Part shown: piece by piece, positions 15,812 through 22,138 of the stretch | Layout of the letters: each line of letters opens with the position of its first letter | Position numbering within the stretch: the first letter of the stretch is position 1 | Source of the DNA: Phycisphaeraceae bacterium | Lineage (GTDB): Bacteria > Planctomycetota > Phycisphaerae > Phycisphaerales > UBA1924 | Length of the DNA stretch: 39,221 bases | Assembly (NCBI GenBank): GCA_019636565.1 | Contig: JAHBXG010000032.1 | Location: 1 to 39,221 of the forward strand | Reading direction: 5' to 3' | Position numbers and translations under genes: made by a program | Notes under the pieces: generated by a model | Told to the model about the DNA's origin: nothing | What the model saw: the letters and a program-made list of their open reading frames with translations, nothing else | The model's database searches: none

Positions 15812-16042
15812 TCAGGGCTCTGATGTAACCGAATCACTGGCGCGTTTGTACGCCGAAGTGATTGTTCCGTCGCTCTTTTCGATGGTGATTTCACATACTT
15901 CGCCTAGCAGTTCGACCCCAACGTGGCTGGCGATTCTCTCGGCTACTTCGCGGTTGATGGCGTGGAAATGCGACAAAAATCTCTTTGGTCCGAGCATCTT
16001 TGAAAACACCCAAAGCGGGGTTTGTGTGGAATGATCGCTCAC
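15812..16042 (-). CDS. Small hypothetical protein
   Basis: This 76-residue protein starts at GTG 16042 in a GTGA overlap with the stop of the gene before it; longer open frame upstream is shadow. It has an N-terminal hydrophobic-aromatic stretch (TPLWVFSKMLGPKRFLSHFH), a helix (REVAERIASHVGVELLG) and a C-terminal strand pair (VCEITIEKSDGTITSAYK). It ends the run of small genes just before the terminase. No function can be assigned. Confidence 0.6.
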   Translation of the reverse strand: MSDHSTQTPLWVFSKMLGPKRFLSHFHAINREVAERIASHVGVELLGEVCEITIEKSDGTITSAYKRASDSVTSEP

Positions 16043-16416
16043 GCCGACTTCCCCCGCATCTGAATGAGAATCCGGCAGGCGTTGATGAGAGCGAGCGTTC
16101 GATTCCGTCCGAGCGCGGCCTGTATTCGATGCAAGCCGTCGCCACAAACACCGGCAATTGTGACTTGGATAAGCGTGTCGGACTTGATCTGTTCGCTGAT
16201 TGAATATCCGCTTCGCAACAGGTACTCGCCTAACGCATCCCGCGCGATAGCGGCGGCTTCCCAACCTTGGCGTCCACCGCAACCGTCGAACGCTTTGTCT
16301 ATCCCAAGATCAACTTCCCACAACCATTCGCCGTCCCTCGCACGCAAAAACTCGGGCTGCGTATCTGGAACATCTCGCCACAACTTCAGCAATTCCTCGC
16401 GTTCTTGGGTGGTCAT
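16039..16416 (-). CDS. Hypothetical protein of the replication-to-late junction
   Basis: This 125-residue protein starts at ATG 16416, coupled by ATGA. The N-terminal part is helical (TTQEREELLKLWRDVPDTQP), followed by a Trp-rich segment (ARDGEWLWEVDLGIDKA) and a C-terminal helix with LIQVTIAGVCGDGLHRI. No motif of a known enzyme is present. It is the second of a run of small coupled genes downstream of the replication genes. Confidence 0.6.
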   Translation of the reverse strand: MTTQEREELLKLWRDVPDTQPEFLRARDGEWLWEVDLGIDKAFDGCGGRQGWEAAAIARDALGEYLLRSGYSISEQIKSDTLIQVTIAGVCGDGLHRIQAALGRNRTLALINACRILIQMRGKSA

Positions 16417-16634
16417 GGTCTGAATCCAATCCGCGATTGCTGTTTGACCTGTGCGGCTGCTCGCTTTTCGAGCACTTGCAAGCGTCCGTTTTCGATCCAG
16501 AGCGATTGCGCGTCAAACGCTTCGGGCTGAACAAGGCTGCGAGTTGCGCCGCCAAGCGCTCGGCTTTGTTCGATGACAATGCCGACGATTCCGGTAACGC
16601 TGTCCTGTGCGCGATCGCCAAGATTAGCTTTCAT
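16413..16634 (-). CDS. Small beta-barrel-type phage protein
   Basis: This 73-residue protein starts at ATG 16634 (MKANLGDRAQDSVTG), coupled by ATGA. The pattern 'GDRAQDSVTGIVGIVIEQSR...GGATRSLVQPEAFD...W.ENGRLQVLEK' is the familiar small phage protein in which a short beta barrel reads 'D.vTGf.GiVt.....l.G...y.VqP' and ends with a 'd...L' strand. The family is widespread in phages but its function is not settled. Confidence 0.65.
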   Translation of the reverse strand: MKANLGDRAQDSVTGIVGIVIEQSRALGGATRSLVQPEAFDAQSLWIENGRLQVLEKRAAAQVKQQSRIGFRP

Positions 16635-16819
16635 ACCACCTCCGCGCAATCAGCAAGAAACCAAGTCGGCAGGCACATGTTCCCTTGCGGGTGTTTTTCG
16701 TTCATCGCCTTCATCCATTCGCTGGCGTGAATCTCAGCAAACTTCCGGGCAACTGGTCCGGGCTTGTGTTCGCGCCAAGCCTTTTCCCTTTCCGCGCCGT
16801 ATGCGTTTCGCATGGTCAT
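16631..16819 (-). CDS. Small hypothetical protein
   Basis: This 62-residue protein starts at ATG 16819 (a second ATG is two codons later), coupled by ATGA on both sides. It is helical and polar with two Trp (REKAWREHKPGPVARKFAEI and SEWMKAMNEKHP) and ends LPTWFLADCAEVV. No function can be assigned. Confidence 0.55.
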   Translation of the reverse strand: MTMRNAYGAEREKAWREHKPGPVARKFAEIHASEWMKAMNEKHPQGNMCLPTWFLADCAEVV

Positions 16820-17352
16820 TCGACCTCCGTAACCATCCCCGCGAGCGTCTTCGCCTCGGGGCTTCCCTTGATTTCCAAGCGTACCCCGCAGTCACGCGCG
16901 ATGCGGCACAGGTACGCGGTTGCGAACGATTTGGACGTGTGCCCGAAGTCGGCAATATCGCGGCGGAACAGCGGGTAGGCGGATCGCGCCCAGCCGGTCG
17001 GGGTGAAGTCTGGCGCTTGCATGGCTGTTTTCAGGTCCGACCGCCATGATTCGCAGAGGGCGTCCCAGCGGCGGTCATCGTCGGTGTAGGGGCGGTTGTT
17101 GTATTCGTCGGCCTGCGACCTACCGGCGGCGTGGTACTTGTCGCCTTTGTCGCCAACTCGGACGCCCGCAAGGCGGGATTTGATCGCGCCTATGTCGGGG
17201 TCTTCGCTCTTGCGTTCGAGGCGTTGCTGCCCGGCGGCGTACTTGACCTGTTCCGGGGTGTAGTTTTTCAACGTGCGCTCGACCAGTTCGGCCAGTTCGG
17301 GCGTGGTCTTCCAACGCGGGAAGATTCCAAGCATGGCCTCAAAGCGTGTCAT
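16816..17352 (-). CDS. Hypothetical protein coupled to the replication initiator
   Basis: This 178-residue protein starts at ATG 17352 in an ATGA overlap with the initiator gene. The N-terminus (RFEAMLGIFPRWKTTPELAE then LVERTLKNYTPEQVKYAAG) is helical and resembles the opening of phage proteins that work with a replication initiator, such as helicase-loader or primosome accessory proteins. The middle is basic and polar, and the C-terminus is helical (FATAYLCRIARDCGVRLEIK). No Walker motif is present, so it is not an AAA+ loader. A role in replication is inferred from the position only. Confidence 0.6.
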   Translation of the reverse strand: MTRFEAMLGIFPRWKTTPELAELVERTLKNYTPEQVKYAAGQQRLERKSEDPDIGAIKSRLAGVRVGDKGDKYHAAGRSQADEYNNRPYTDDDRRWDALCESWRSDLKTAMQAPDFTPTGWARSAYPLFRRDIADFGHTSKSFATAYLCRIARDCGVRLEIKGSPEAKTLAGMVTEVE

Positions 17353-18134
17353 GCCGCCCCCCCTTGTGCTTGGCGTTCTCTGAGAATGCGTAGGGTTCGT
17401 TCTCCGTCGCTTTCGCGGTGGGTGACACTTCCGGGCCTGTCAGGCTCGAAAATGCCTGTCCAGCCATTCTGGACGCTGTGGTGGATTGCTGCGATAGCGC
17501 GTGCCTCTCCCCATTCCGCGAACTTGGCGAGTTGTCGCTTGGCGGCGGCGGTTGTGAGCCTTGCGCGTTTCTCGCGTCGGTGCTGTCCCCATTCGTCCCA
17601 CGCGGCGAGGAACGGTTCGGTTTGAAGGCAATCGGGAATCGCAACATTGCAAGCGCGAGTCCCGCCCCCCCTTGGGGGGTTGGGGGGTTCTTCTGTCTTT
17701 GGTTTTACATCTTCTCTTCTCTTCTCTTCTCTGGTAGACGCACTTGTAGACACTTGTGCGTCTACATCTGCGTCTACAGAATCGTCTACATCGGCCCTCC
17801 AGTCGTTTTGGCGCTTGGTCTTCATGGCCCGAAGTTTCGCGGGCTTTCCGTTATGCCGCCCGAAGTTTGGTATCGAGATGCCCTCGGTCTTCACCTTGAG
17901 CCAGCCCACCGATTCGAGTGCAGAGGAAAATCCGGGCAGGCATACTTTCGCGTCAATGAGTTCCGCCGTCGCGCCTCGAACGTGCCCGTCGATGGTTTCG
18001 CTGTCGGCCCACTCCCACATTTCCATGCAGGCGAGAGCGATGACACCACGATGCACGTTCAACTTGCGAGCGACAGTCAGCACTTCGCTACGGAAGCCCA
18101 ACCCTTTCAGCCATTTGATCCAGTCGCCAGCCAT
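17349..18134 (-). CDS. Replication initiator (lambda O / DnaD-like), contains candidate origin
   Basis: This 261-residue protein starts at ATG 18134; the open frame upstream to 18335 is not coding in this frame. The N-terminal 110 residues form a winged-helix-like domain: MAGDWIKWLKGLGFRSEVLT, VIALACMEMWEWAD, then VGWLKVKTEGISIPNFGRHN, a pattern common in phage replication organisers. A polar linker (about 115-150, rich in Asp/Val/Ser/Arg and Pro) follows, encoded by the repeat array at 17734-17789. The C-terminal part (AWDEWGQHRREKRARLTTAA and WTGIFEPDRPG) is the helical tail found in DnaD-like proteins. It likely binds the phage origin and recruits host replication proteins. Confidence 0.75.
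   Translation of the reverse strand: MAGDWIKWLKGLGFRSEVLTVARKLNVHRGVIALACMEMWEWADSETIDGHVRGATAELIDAKVCLPGFSSALESVGWLKVKTEGISIPNFGRHNGKPAKLRAMKTKRQNDWRADVDDSVDADVDAQVSTSASTREEKRREDVKPKTEEPPNPPRGGGTRACNVAIPDCLQTEPFLAAWDEWGQHRREKRARLTTAAAKRQLAKFAEWGEARAIAAIHHSVQNGWTGIFEPDRPGSVTHRESDGERTLRILRERQAQGGAA
17660..17790. other. Candidate replication origin: GTAGAC iterons plus purine/pyrimidine tract
   Basis: Inside the initiator gene, plus-strand hexamers GTAGAC occur at 17734 and 17746, and the reverse complement GTCTAC at 17760, 17772 and 17784. Each series is spaced exactly 12 bases. GTAGACGCAC (17734-17743) and GTGCGTCTAC (17756-17765) form a perfect 10-base inverted repeat. Directly beside lies a pyrimidine tract of nearly five TCTTC repeats (about 17710-17732) and a C7-TT-G6 inverted repeat (17665-17679). 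Phage lambda has the same plan: iterons within the linker-coding part of gene O. Function is inferred. Confidence 0.6.
17710..17733. repeat. Pentanucleotide tandem repeat (TCTTC)n
   Basis: About four and a half copies of a five-base unit lie in the coding region of the initiator linker and encode EEKRRE-type residues. Five is not a multiple of three, so loss or gain of a unit would shift the frame of the C-terminal part. Confidence 0.7.
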
Positions 18135-18157
18135 ACTTGCGTCCTTGCTTCGATCGT

Positions 18158-18349
18158 CTACCGAACCAGCGTCCACGCCGCGAACCCGTACAGGGCCGCA
18201 TAGGTGAGATTCACAAACGACCGAATTGCGTATTCGCCCGGCTTTGTGGTGACGACGCGAGGACCGCCTTGTGCATAGCACAGACATACGAATGCCCCGA
18301 CCACATGAAGCACAGCGAGTACCCCCAGAAACCATATTGCAAATCCCAT
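18158..18349 (-). CDS. Small two-pass membrane protein
   Basis: This 63-residue protein starts at ATG 18349 with a very strong GGAGG upstream. It consists of two hydrophobic segments (MGFAIWFLGVLAVLHVVGAF and SFVNLTYAALYGFAAWTLV) joined by a short charged loop (GGPRVVTTKPGEYAIR). It lies between the DnaA-domain-like gene and the initiator. Small membrane proteins in phage early regions often affect host functions or exclusion. Nothing more specific can be said. Confidence 0.6.
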   Translation of the reverse strand: MGFAIWFLGVLAVLHVVGAFVCLCYAQGGPRVVTTKPGEYAIRSFVNLTYAALYGFAAWTLVR

Positions 18350-18394
18350 GTCAACCTCCGTTTTCCAATGTACCCCCGCCGAATTGCGGGAGGA

Positions 18395-18814
18395 TCAAGC
18401 GACAGATTTTTTCGTGTCGGGCTGGCTCGCTTGCTGTCGCTTGTCGCCCTGACTTTTTACCACCCCGATTGGCGCAGCGCCAGCGGGGACGTTTGCCTTT
18501 TTCTGGCGATCTGCTAGCCAGAAGATTTTTTTCACAGCCGCATAAACCGAAGAATGGGCGTGAATCCCGCAGACCTGTGCAATGACCGGATATGTCGGCC
18601 TTGAAGGATGTTCTCGCATCGCCGCCCAAAGTTTGGCGCGGGCGGCGCTACGGCTTGGCGTTCTACTGATTTCGGCATAATCGCCATTGTGCATGGTCGG
18701 TCGAAAGAAAATGTCATCCGTGAATCCGAGCCGCGCCATGCACTGATCGCGGATGGCTACGGCCTCTTTGTGCTTCGGGCGAATGAACTCGTCTGCGGTC
18801 GGTAGCAACTTCAA
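18395..18814 (-). CDS. DnaA domain IV-like DNA-binding protein
   Basis: This 139-residue protein uses TTG at 18814, which overlaps the stop of the gene before it (TTGA) and has GGAGG five bases upstream; no ATG fits. Residues about 55-95 (SAARAKLWAAMREHPSRPTY, PVIAQVCGIHAHSSVYAAVK) match the layout of DnaA domain IV, where a helix ending in 'yla.el...s...Ig..fg.rdHttV..a..ki' binds the DnaA box; here AHSSV stands for DHTTV. The AAA+ domain is absent. The C-terminal tail is Gln/Lys-rich. Placed just before the initiator gene, it may act at the phage origin or compete with host DnaA. Confidence 0.55.
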   Translation of the reverse strand: MKLLPTADEFIRPKHKEAVAIRDQCMARLGFTDDIFFRPTMHNGDYAEISRTPSRSAARAKLWAAMREHPSRPTYPVIAQVCGIHAHSSVYAAVKKIFWLADRQKKANVPAGAAPIGVVKSQGDKRQQASQPDTKKSVA

Positions 18815-19029
18815 ACAAACCTCCCCGCCGCCTTCGCTGCGGCTTCTCGTTGCTGGTGTTTGCGGCGATTCTCTGACATTCCATGCGTTGCCTTGCGGTT
18901 GATTTCCTCGGTGTAGGTTCCTTTCCCTTCGCCGTCGCCAGATGGGCCGGGGAGGCACTCGTGGCATGTAGCGCCTCCGGGGCGTTTCTCGCGTTCGTTG
19001 CAGCGGGGGCAGATCGTGGTGGTGGTCAT
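18811..19029 (-). CDS. Small zinc-ribbon protein
   Basis: This 72-residue protein starts at ATG 19029, coupled by ATGA to the RusA-like gene. The N-terminus has a four-Cys zinc ribbon (CPRC at 8-11 and CHEC at 22-25), followed by a basic helical tail with SENRRKHQQREAAAKAAG. It resembles small nucleic-acid-binding phage proteins. It is followed by the DnaA-domain-like gene through a TTGA overlap. No precise function is known. Confidence 0.6.
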   Translation of the reverse strand: MTTTTICPRCNEREKRPGGATCHECLPGPSGDGEGKGTYTEEINRKATHGMSENRRKHQQREAAAKAAGRFV

Positions 19030-19466
19030 GCAACCCCCTCAATCTGCACCGTCGCTCCGGGTTCGTCGGCGTAGTGCTTTGTGTTTTCCTGATAGACGAC
19101 CTGCGAATCATCGTGCCACGCGATTCCCTTCAACGCATCCTCCACGGCGCGGACCATCTTCGTAACGTCCGGCTTGCCCGTGTGCGCCTTCGGGGCGTTT
19201 GCCCGGATCGGTTTGGCGCGATCGCTGCCGATGTGGTGCTGCTTCGGGCGCGGCATCGAGAACGTGAGCCGTAGCGTCACGGGTCCGCCGATCGGCTTGA
19301 CTCCGGCTTGCAGGGCGAAGGCTTGGACGGCTGCTCTCCATGCGTCTTTTCGCTTGCAGGAATCAACCATGTTGACACCGACCGAGCCGTCTGGTCGCTT
19401 GAATCCGAATCCGCTCTTGCTCCCGGCAGTGCCCGGAAGCCCCGGAACAAAGAACGTGTATCGCAT
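19026..19466 (-). CDS. rusA: RusA-like Holliday junction resolvase
   Basis: This 146-residue protein cleaves Holliday junctions and branched DNA during recombination and packaging. The motif set of the family is clear: an FSMPRPKQHH segment, then HTGKPDVTKMVRAVEDALKG with the first acidic residues, and IAWHDDSQVVYQENTKHYA, which carries another. These provide the acidic residues that bind magnesium. Start choice: ATG 19466 has GGAGGG six bases upstream; ATG 19472 overlaps the previous stop (ATGA) but has no spacing to that site, so 19466 is preferred. It is coupled downstream to the zinc-ribbon gene. Confidence 0.85.
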   Translation of the reverse strand: MRYTFFVPGLPGTAGSKSGFGFKRPDGSVGVNMVDSCKRKDAWRAAVQAFALQAGVKPIGGPVTLRLTFSMPRPKQHHIGSDRAKPIRANAPKAHTGKPDVTKMVRAVEDALKGIAWHDDSQVVYQENTKHYADEPGATVQIEGVA

Positions 19467-19468
19467 GG

Positions 19469-19624
19469 TCATCCCTCCGAAGCGGGCGTGTGTTTCTTGG
19501 CGGGCATCTCTTGCGGCCCTTCGCATTTGGTCGCGCCGTACCCGGTTGCGGCTGCGAGCACGATGATGAGAATGCAGAGGAAAGAAACAAGGTCTAGGAG
19601 CGTGCGGCGGCGTAGGCGTTTCAT
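19469..19624 (-). CDS. Small single-pass membrane protein
   Basis: This 51-residue protein starts at ATG 19624 in an ATGA overlap with the gene before it. A basic N-terminus (MKRLRRRTLL) is followed by a strong membrane segment (VSFLCILIIVLAAATGYGA) and a short polar tail with one Cys. The basic-inside pattern predicts the N-terminus in the cytoplasm. It sits immediately before the RusA-like gene. Function unknown. Confidence 0.5.
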   Translation of the reverse strand: MKRLRRRTLLDLVSFLCILIIVLAAATGYGATKCEGPQEMPAKKHTPASEG

Positions 19625-20196
19625 GGGGCCTCCAAGGTTTCGACGGCTTCGGAGAGGGTGCGGGGAATTGCGATCTTCCACGAGAGGGGGGATTTGCTTC
19701 GCGGGTCGTCAGAGAAGTTGATGTAGACCATCAGGTTCTTTTCAAACTTCTCAATCGCTCGTGGAAGTAGTGCTGCGAGAAGGTGTGCATGCTCCAGTGG
19801 CTCATATCGCGACCCGTCTATTTCTGGCGTTTTCCATCTCCATTTCACCGAGTCATCGACGTAACAAAGCAATGCGTCTTTGGCCAGTCCGATGCCCGGC
19901 TTTGGCGGTGAGTCTCGCGGCCTCCATTCAGGATTCTTCACGAACAGCGCTTCGCAGCGGGAGTCAAGAGAATCGTTCGTACGCGATTCCGATGAGCATG
20001 ATCGGGAGTGTGACGGGCCAGAGGAGTCCGATTGGTGCGTTGAGGGCGAAGCGGTTGAACCCGCGACGGCTGAGGTAGAAGGTGACGACGGCGAACAGGG
20101 CGTAGACGGTGAGCCAGAGCATGCGTTCCTTTCGTTGATGCGGGCGTCGATCGTTTCGATGAGAAGGCATGCGAGTTCGTGTGCGGTCTTGCTCAT
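19621..20196 (-). CDS. Hypothetical protein with Ser/Pro-rich middle, overlaps a second gene
   Basis: This 191-residue protein starts at ATG 20196 with AGGAG upstream and an ATGA overlap with the gene before it. Residues 1-24 form a helix (SKTAHELACLLIETIDARIN). Residues about 25-80 are low-complexity, rich in Ser/Pro/Thr. The C-terminal part (FVKNPEWRPRDSPPKPG, VKWRWKTPEIDGSRYEPLEH, IPRTLSEAVETLEAP) looks like a real folded domain. The low-complexity stretch is exactly where the 52-residue membrane protein (19964-20122) is read in another frame. Either both are real or the long frame joins two separate short genes. Confidence 0.5.
   Translation of the reverse strand: MSKTAHELACLLIETIDARINERNACSGSPSTPCSPSSPSTSAVAGSTASPSTHQSDSSGPSHSRSCSSESRTNDSLDSRCEALFVKNPEWRPRDSPPKPGIGLAKDALLCYVDDSVKWRWKTPEIDGSRYEPLEHAHLLAALLPRAIEKFEKNLMVYINFSDDPRSKSPLSWKIAIPRTLSEAVETLEAP
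19964..20122 (-). CDS. Small two-pass membrane protein inside another gene
   Basis: This 52-residue protein starts at ATG 20122, with AAGGA seven bases upstream. It has two hydrophobic segments (LWLTVYALFAVVTFYLSRR and APIGLLWPVTLPIMLIGIAY) and a polar C-terminus. It lies in a different frame inside the 191-residue frame. Hydrophobic content and the clear ribosome binding site make it a more convincing protein than the Ser/Pro-rich stretch of the other frame in the same bases. Confidence 0.55.
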   Translation of the reverse strand: MLWLTVYALFAVVTFYLSRRGFNRFALNAPIGLLWPVTLPIMLIGIAYERFS

Positions 20197-20519
20197 GGCT
20201 TCTCCTGTGCGGAACGGGATTTCCAAAAGGCGAGTAGGGCGTCGAGGGGGGTGTCGTGATTCGCGCATTCCCAATCAGGCGTGCATCCCCACTTGCCTGC
20301 GATGCTGCGCCCGAGCGTGCATGGCGCTGGCAACCCCTCAACCATCGCGCGGAAGATCAGCGCGTGGGCTTCGTCTGCGATCAGTGGCTGAGTCAGACCG
20401 TTCGGTCCATACCAACCCCAATACGCACCGCTGAATTGCACGCGGTCATCCTCGGTGCGCGTCGGCCTCAGATGCGGGTGCTTTTCGAGTATCGCGGCGA
20501 GGCGTTCGTTTATGGTCAT
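20193..20519 (-). CDS. Hypothetical protein
   Basis: This 108-residue protein starts at ATG 20519, coupled by ATGA on both sides. It begins with a helix (TINERLAAILEKHPHLR). An aromatic-rich middle follows (VQFSGAYWGWYGPNGLTQPL) and a C-terminal half with three Cys (CTLGRSIAGKWGCTPDWECA), ending with a helix (TPLDALLAFWKSRS). The 'tPldAll.fw' ending is common in phage accessory proteins. No function known. Confidence 0.55.
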   Translation of the reverse strand: MTINERLAAILEKHPHLRPTRTEDDRVQFSGAYWGWYGPNGLTQPLIADEAHALIFRAMVEGLPAPCTLGRSIAGKWGCTPDWECANHDTPLDALLAFWKSRSAQEKP

Positions 20520-20692
20520 TGCGGGGTGTCCTTTCGGGGGCGTGAGATTGCGAGCCCAGCAAGGATGATGCAGACGAAATATGCCAAGTCTCCCCGCGTG
20601 TAATCTGCCGGATATGTCGCAACCTTCGCAAACAGGGCAGCCGGAATCCAGATAGCGGACGACTTCAACACCGTGATTCCAAACTCTTTCAT
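20516..20692 (-). CDS. Very small membrane protein
   Basis: This 58-residue protein starts at ATG 20692 and ends at TGA 20516-20518, coupled by ATGA on both sides (the start overlaps the stop of the coiled-coil gene, the stop overlaps the next ATG). The sequence begins MKEFGITVLKSSAIWIPAAL, with two hydrophobic stretches separated by YPADYTRGDLAYF and a basic end. The perfect coupling on both sides, in a region where every gene is arranged this way, is the main support. Confidence 0.6.
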   Translation of the reverse strand: MKEFGITVLKSSAIWIPAALFAKVATYPADYTRGDLAYFVCIILAGLAISRPRKDTPQ

Positions 20693-21102
20693 TGCGATGT
20701 CACTCCATTCCCTCGTTCTGCTTGCTTCGCGGCGTCGTAGGCGGCGACGGCTGTCATCGCGGGTGGATATGTGTCCGGGTCACAATCGCACAGGTCCGCG
20801 TATCGCTCTGCGTATTCCCGCATCGCGTCCGCCGCCGTCTCGACCGCGCGTAGGCGGGTGAGTTCGGCTTCGAGCGCGGCTACGTCGGCCCTCAGCCTCT
20901 CGATTTCCTTCGCGGGGTCGGCCATGCCTGCGCAGGCGTTGACGCAGGCGCATGCACGGTCAAAGTCCGCCGCAGACATGATGAAGCCTTGCCCTCCCAG
21001 TTCTGGACGCTTGTATATCCAATTGAACGGCTGCTCGAAATTGCGTTCGTCGGGGTTGTATCGCCACGGCTCCGTCGTCCACTTGTTTTCGTTCTCACTC
21101 AT
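20689..21102 (-). CDS. Hypothetical protein with coiled coil
   Basis: This 137-residue protein starts at ATG 21102 (MSENENKWTTEPWRYNPDER). The middle contains a Cys-rich short segment (RACACVNACAGMADP), the familiar 'iv.cvNacagi' element of small phage proteins. A coiled coil follows (KEIERLRADVAALEAELTRL) and then an Asp/Cys-containing tail. It is one of the accessory genes of the early operon. No function is known. Confidence 0.55.
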   Translation of the reverse strand: MSENENKWTTEPWRYNPDERNFEQPFNWIYKRPELGGQGFIMSAADFDRACACVNACAGMADPAKEIERLRADVAALEAELTRLRAVETAADAMREYAERYADLCDCDPDTYPPAMTAVAAYDAAKQAERGNGVTSQ

Positions 21103-21173
21103 TGCTGTCCTTTCGCGGCGAGGGCGGCTTGCAAGTCGCGCTCGTCGCCAAGAGCGGGGGAGCATCTCTTCAT
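21099..21173 (-). CDS. Possible 24-residue micro-ORF
   Basis: Between two genes lies an ATG (21173) to TGA (21099-21101) frame of 24 codons, reading MKRCSPALGDERDLQAALAA and four more residues. Its start overlaps the stop of the gene before it (ATGA), and its stop overlaps the start of the next gene (ATGA). The coupling suggests it is translated, but the short product may only keep ribosomes moving through. Confidence 0.35.
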   Translation of the reverse strand: MKRCSPALGDERDLQAALAAKGQQ

Positions 21174-21589
21174 GGAAGCGTCTCCCGGTGGCTAAGTCCG
21201 TTCAAGATTTCGCATCGCTTGATGTATTCGCGGAACTTCTCGCCGACGATGCTGCTCTGCTCCATTGCCACGTTCAGGGCGTGAAGGCTGTGAACACTCG
21301 GGTTCAGGAAGTGGTTTCGGCGTGCGGCGTTCTCAAGTGCGGACACCTTGAGTAAGTCCCGCATGTTGCAAAGCATCGCGGCGTAGAGATACCACCGAAC
21401 AGACAACGGCGCAAACCCACAAGCATCGTCTACCAGTTGGGGTAGTCGTTCTGCGTCCTGTATCGCCCCGAATTGGTAGACGACCTGCCAGCCTTCGCCG
21501 GCCATCGCGTCTTTTTCAACATTGGTAAGCAGCGCGACGGCGCGAACGAACAGATCGCCGATTGGGTCGATAACGATGTCATCCTTCAT
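21170..21589 (-). CDS. Hypothetical protein
   Basis: This 139-residue protein starts at ATG 21589 (MKDDIVIDPIGDLFVRAVAL). It is mainly helical, with no membrane segment. The central region (LVDDACGFAPLSVRWYLYAA) and the C-terminus (FREYIKRCEILNGLSHRE) have isolated Cys residues but no zinc motif. It lies in the early accessory operon. The start overlaps the previous gene by about ten bases. No function can be assigned. Confidence 0.55.
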   Translation of the reverse strand: MKDDIVIDPIGDLFVRAVALLTNVEKDAMAGEGWQVVYQFGAIQDAERLPQLVDDACGFAPLSVRWYLYAAMLCNMRDLLKVSALENAARRNHFLNPSVHSLHALNVAMEQSSIVGEKFREYIKRCEILNGLSHRETLP

Positions 21590-21866
21590 TTGCTTTCACT
21601 CCTGTTGCGTCGTCGGGTTTGAACACAGCGGCGGTGTTCTGCTGGTCAATTTGAGCGAATATCCAACGGCCATTCCTCGGCTCGCCTTTGTCATCCGCAA
21701 ACGCGGCCCACCGTGCGCGTTCTGCGGCGACGGCATCGCGGAGGGCGGTGGAGATTGCGTCAATGGTGCGCGGGTGATCGAGAACGCTTCCTTCAGCGAC
21801 CATTTCTTCAATCTCTCTCAACGAAAGAATCAGCCTTCCAACTTCTCCCGGCGTGGGGGTGGTCAT
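21579..21866 (-). CDS. Hypothetical protein
   Basis: This 95-residue protein starts at ATG 21866, coupled by ATGA. The N-terminal half is helical (GEVGRLILSLREIEEMVAEG, then IDAISTALRDAVAAERARWA). The C-terminal third is polar. It has the flavour of the small helical accessory proteins around it. No function can be assigned. Confidence 0.5.
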   Translation of the reverse strand: MTTPTPGEVGRLILSLREIEEMVAEGSVLDHPRTIDAISTALRDAVAAERARWAAFADDKGEPRNGRWIFAQIDQQNTAAVFKPDDATGVKANEG

Positions 21867-22138
21867 GGGTTCACCTTCTTTTCCTGCGTGTTGGCGGCGC
21901 GGGCTCTTGCGTAAGCGAGTTGGGCGTCGGAGTAGCGGTCATCCATTCCGTGTGCGTGATCGCTGCTTATCCCATCGGGCCGAAGATTTAAGCGTGCCGC
22001 GAGTGCTTCGCGCTTGTAGCCTTCCAGCGTGTCGATGTGGGCGAGAAGCAACTTAACGTCAGTGGAAACGTCAACGTCTTGCCATGCAGCGTCTTTGATG
22101 ATTCGGCCCGCTATTACCTTGAGTTCTTCCGGTGTCAT
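21863..22138 (-). CDS. Hypothetical protein
   Basis: This 91-residue protein starts at ATG 22138, coupled by ATGA on both sides. It is polar and largely helical (TPEELKVIAGRIIKDAAW, then LLLAHIDTLEGYKREALAAR). Its C-terminal end (DRYSDAQLAYARARAANTQE) looks like a short helical tail. There is no zinc, membrane or enzyme motif. Function unknown. Confidence 0.5.
   Translation of the reverse strand: MTPEELKVIAGRIIKDAAWQDVDVSTDVKLLLAHIDTLEGYKREALAARLNLRPDGISSDHAHGMDDRYSDAQLAYARARAANTQEKKVNP

Noticed and set aside
17665..17687. G-quadruplex beside the candidate origin
   Set aside because: Only two long G-runs are adjacent on one strand; four are needed for a clear single-molecule quadruplex. A C7/G6 hairpin explains it better.
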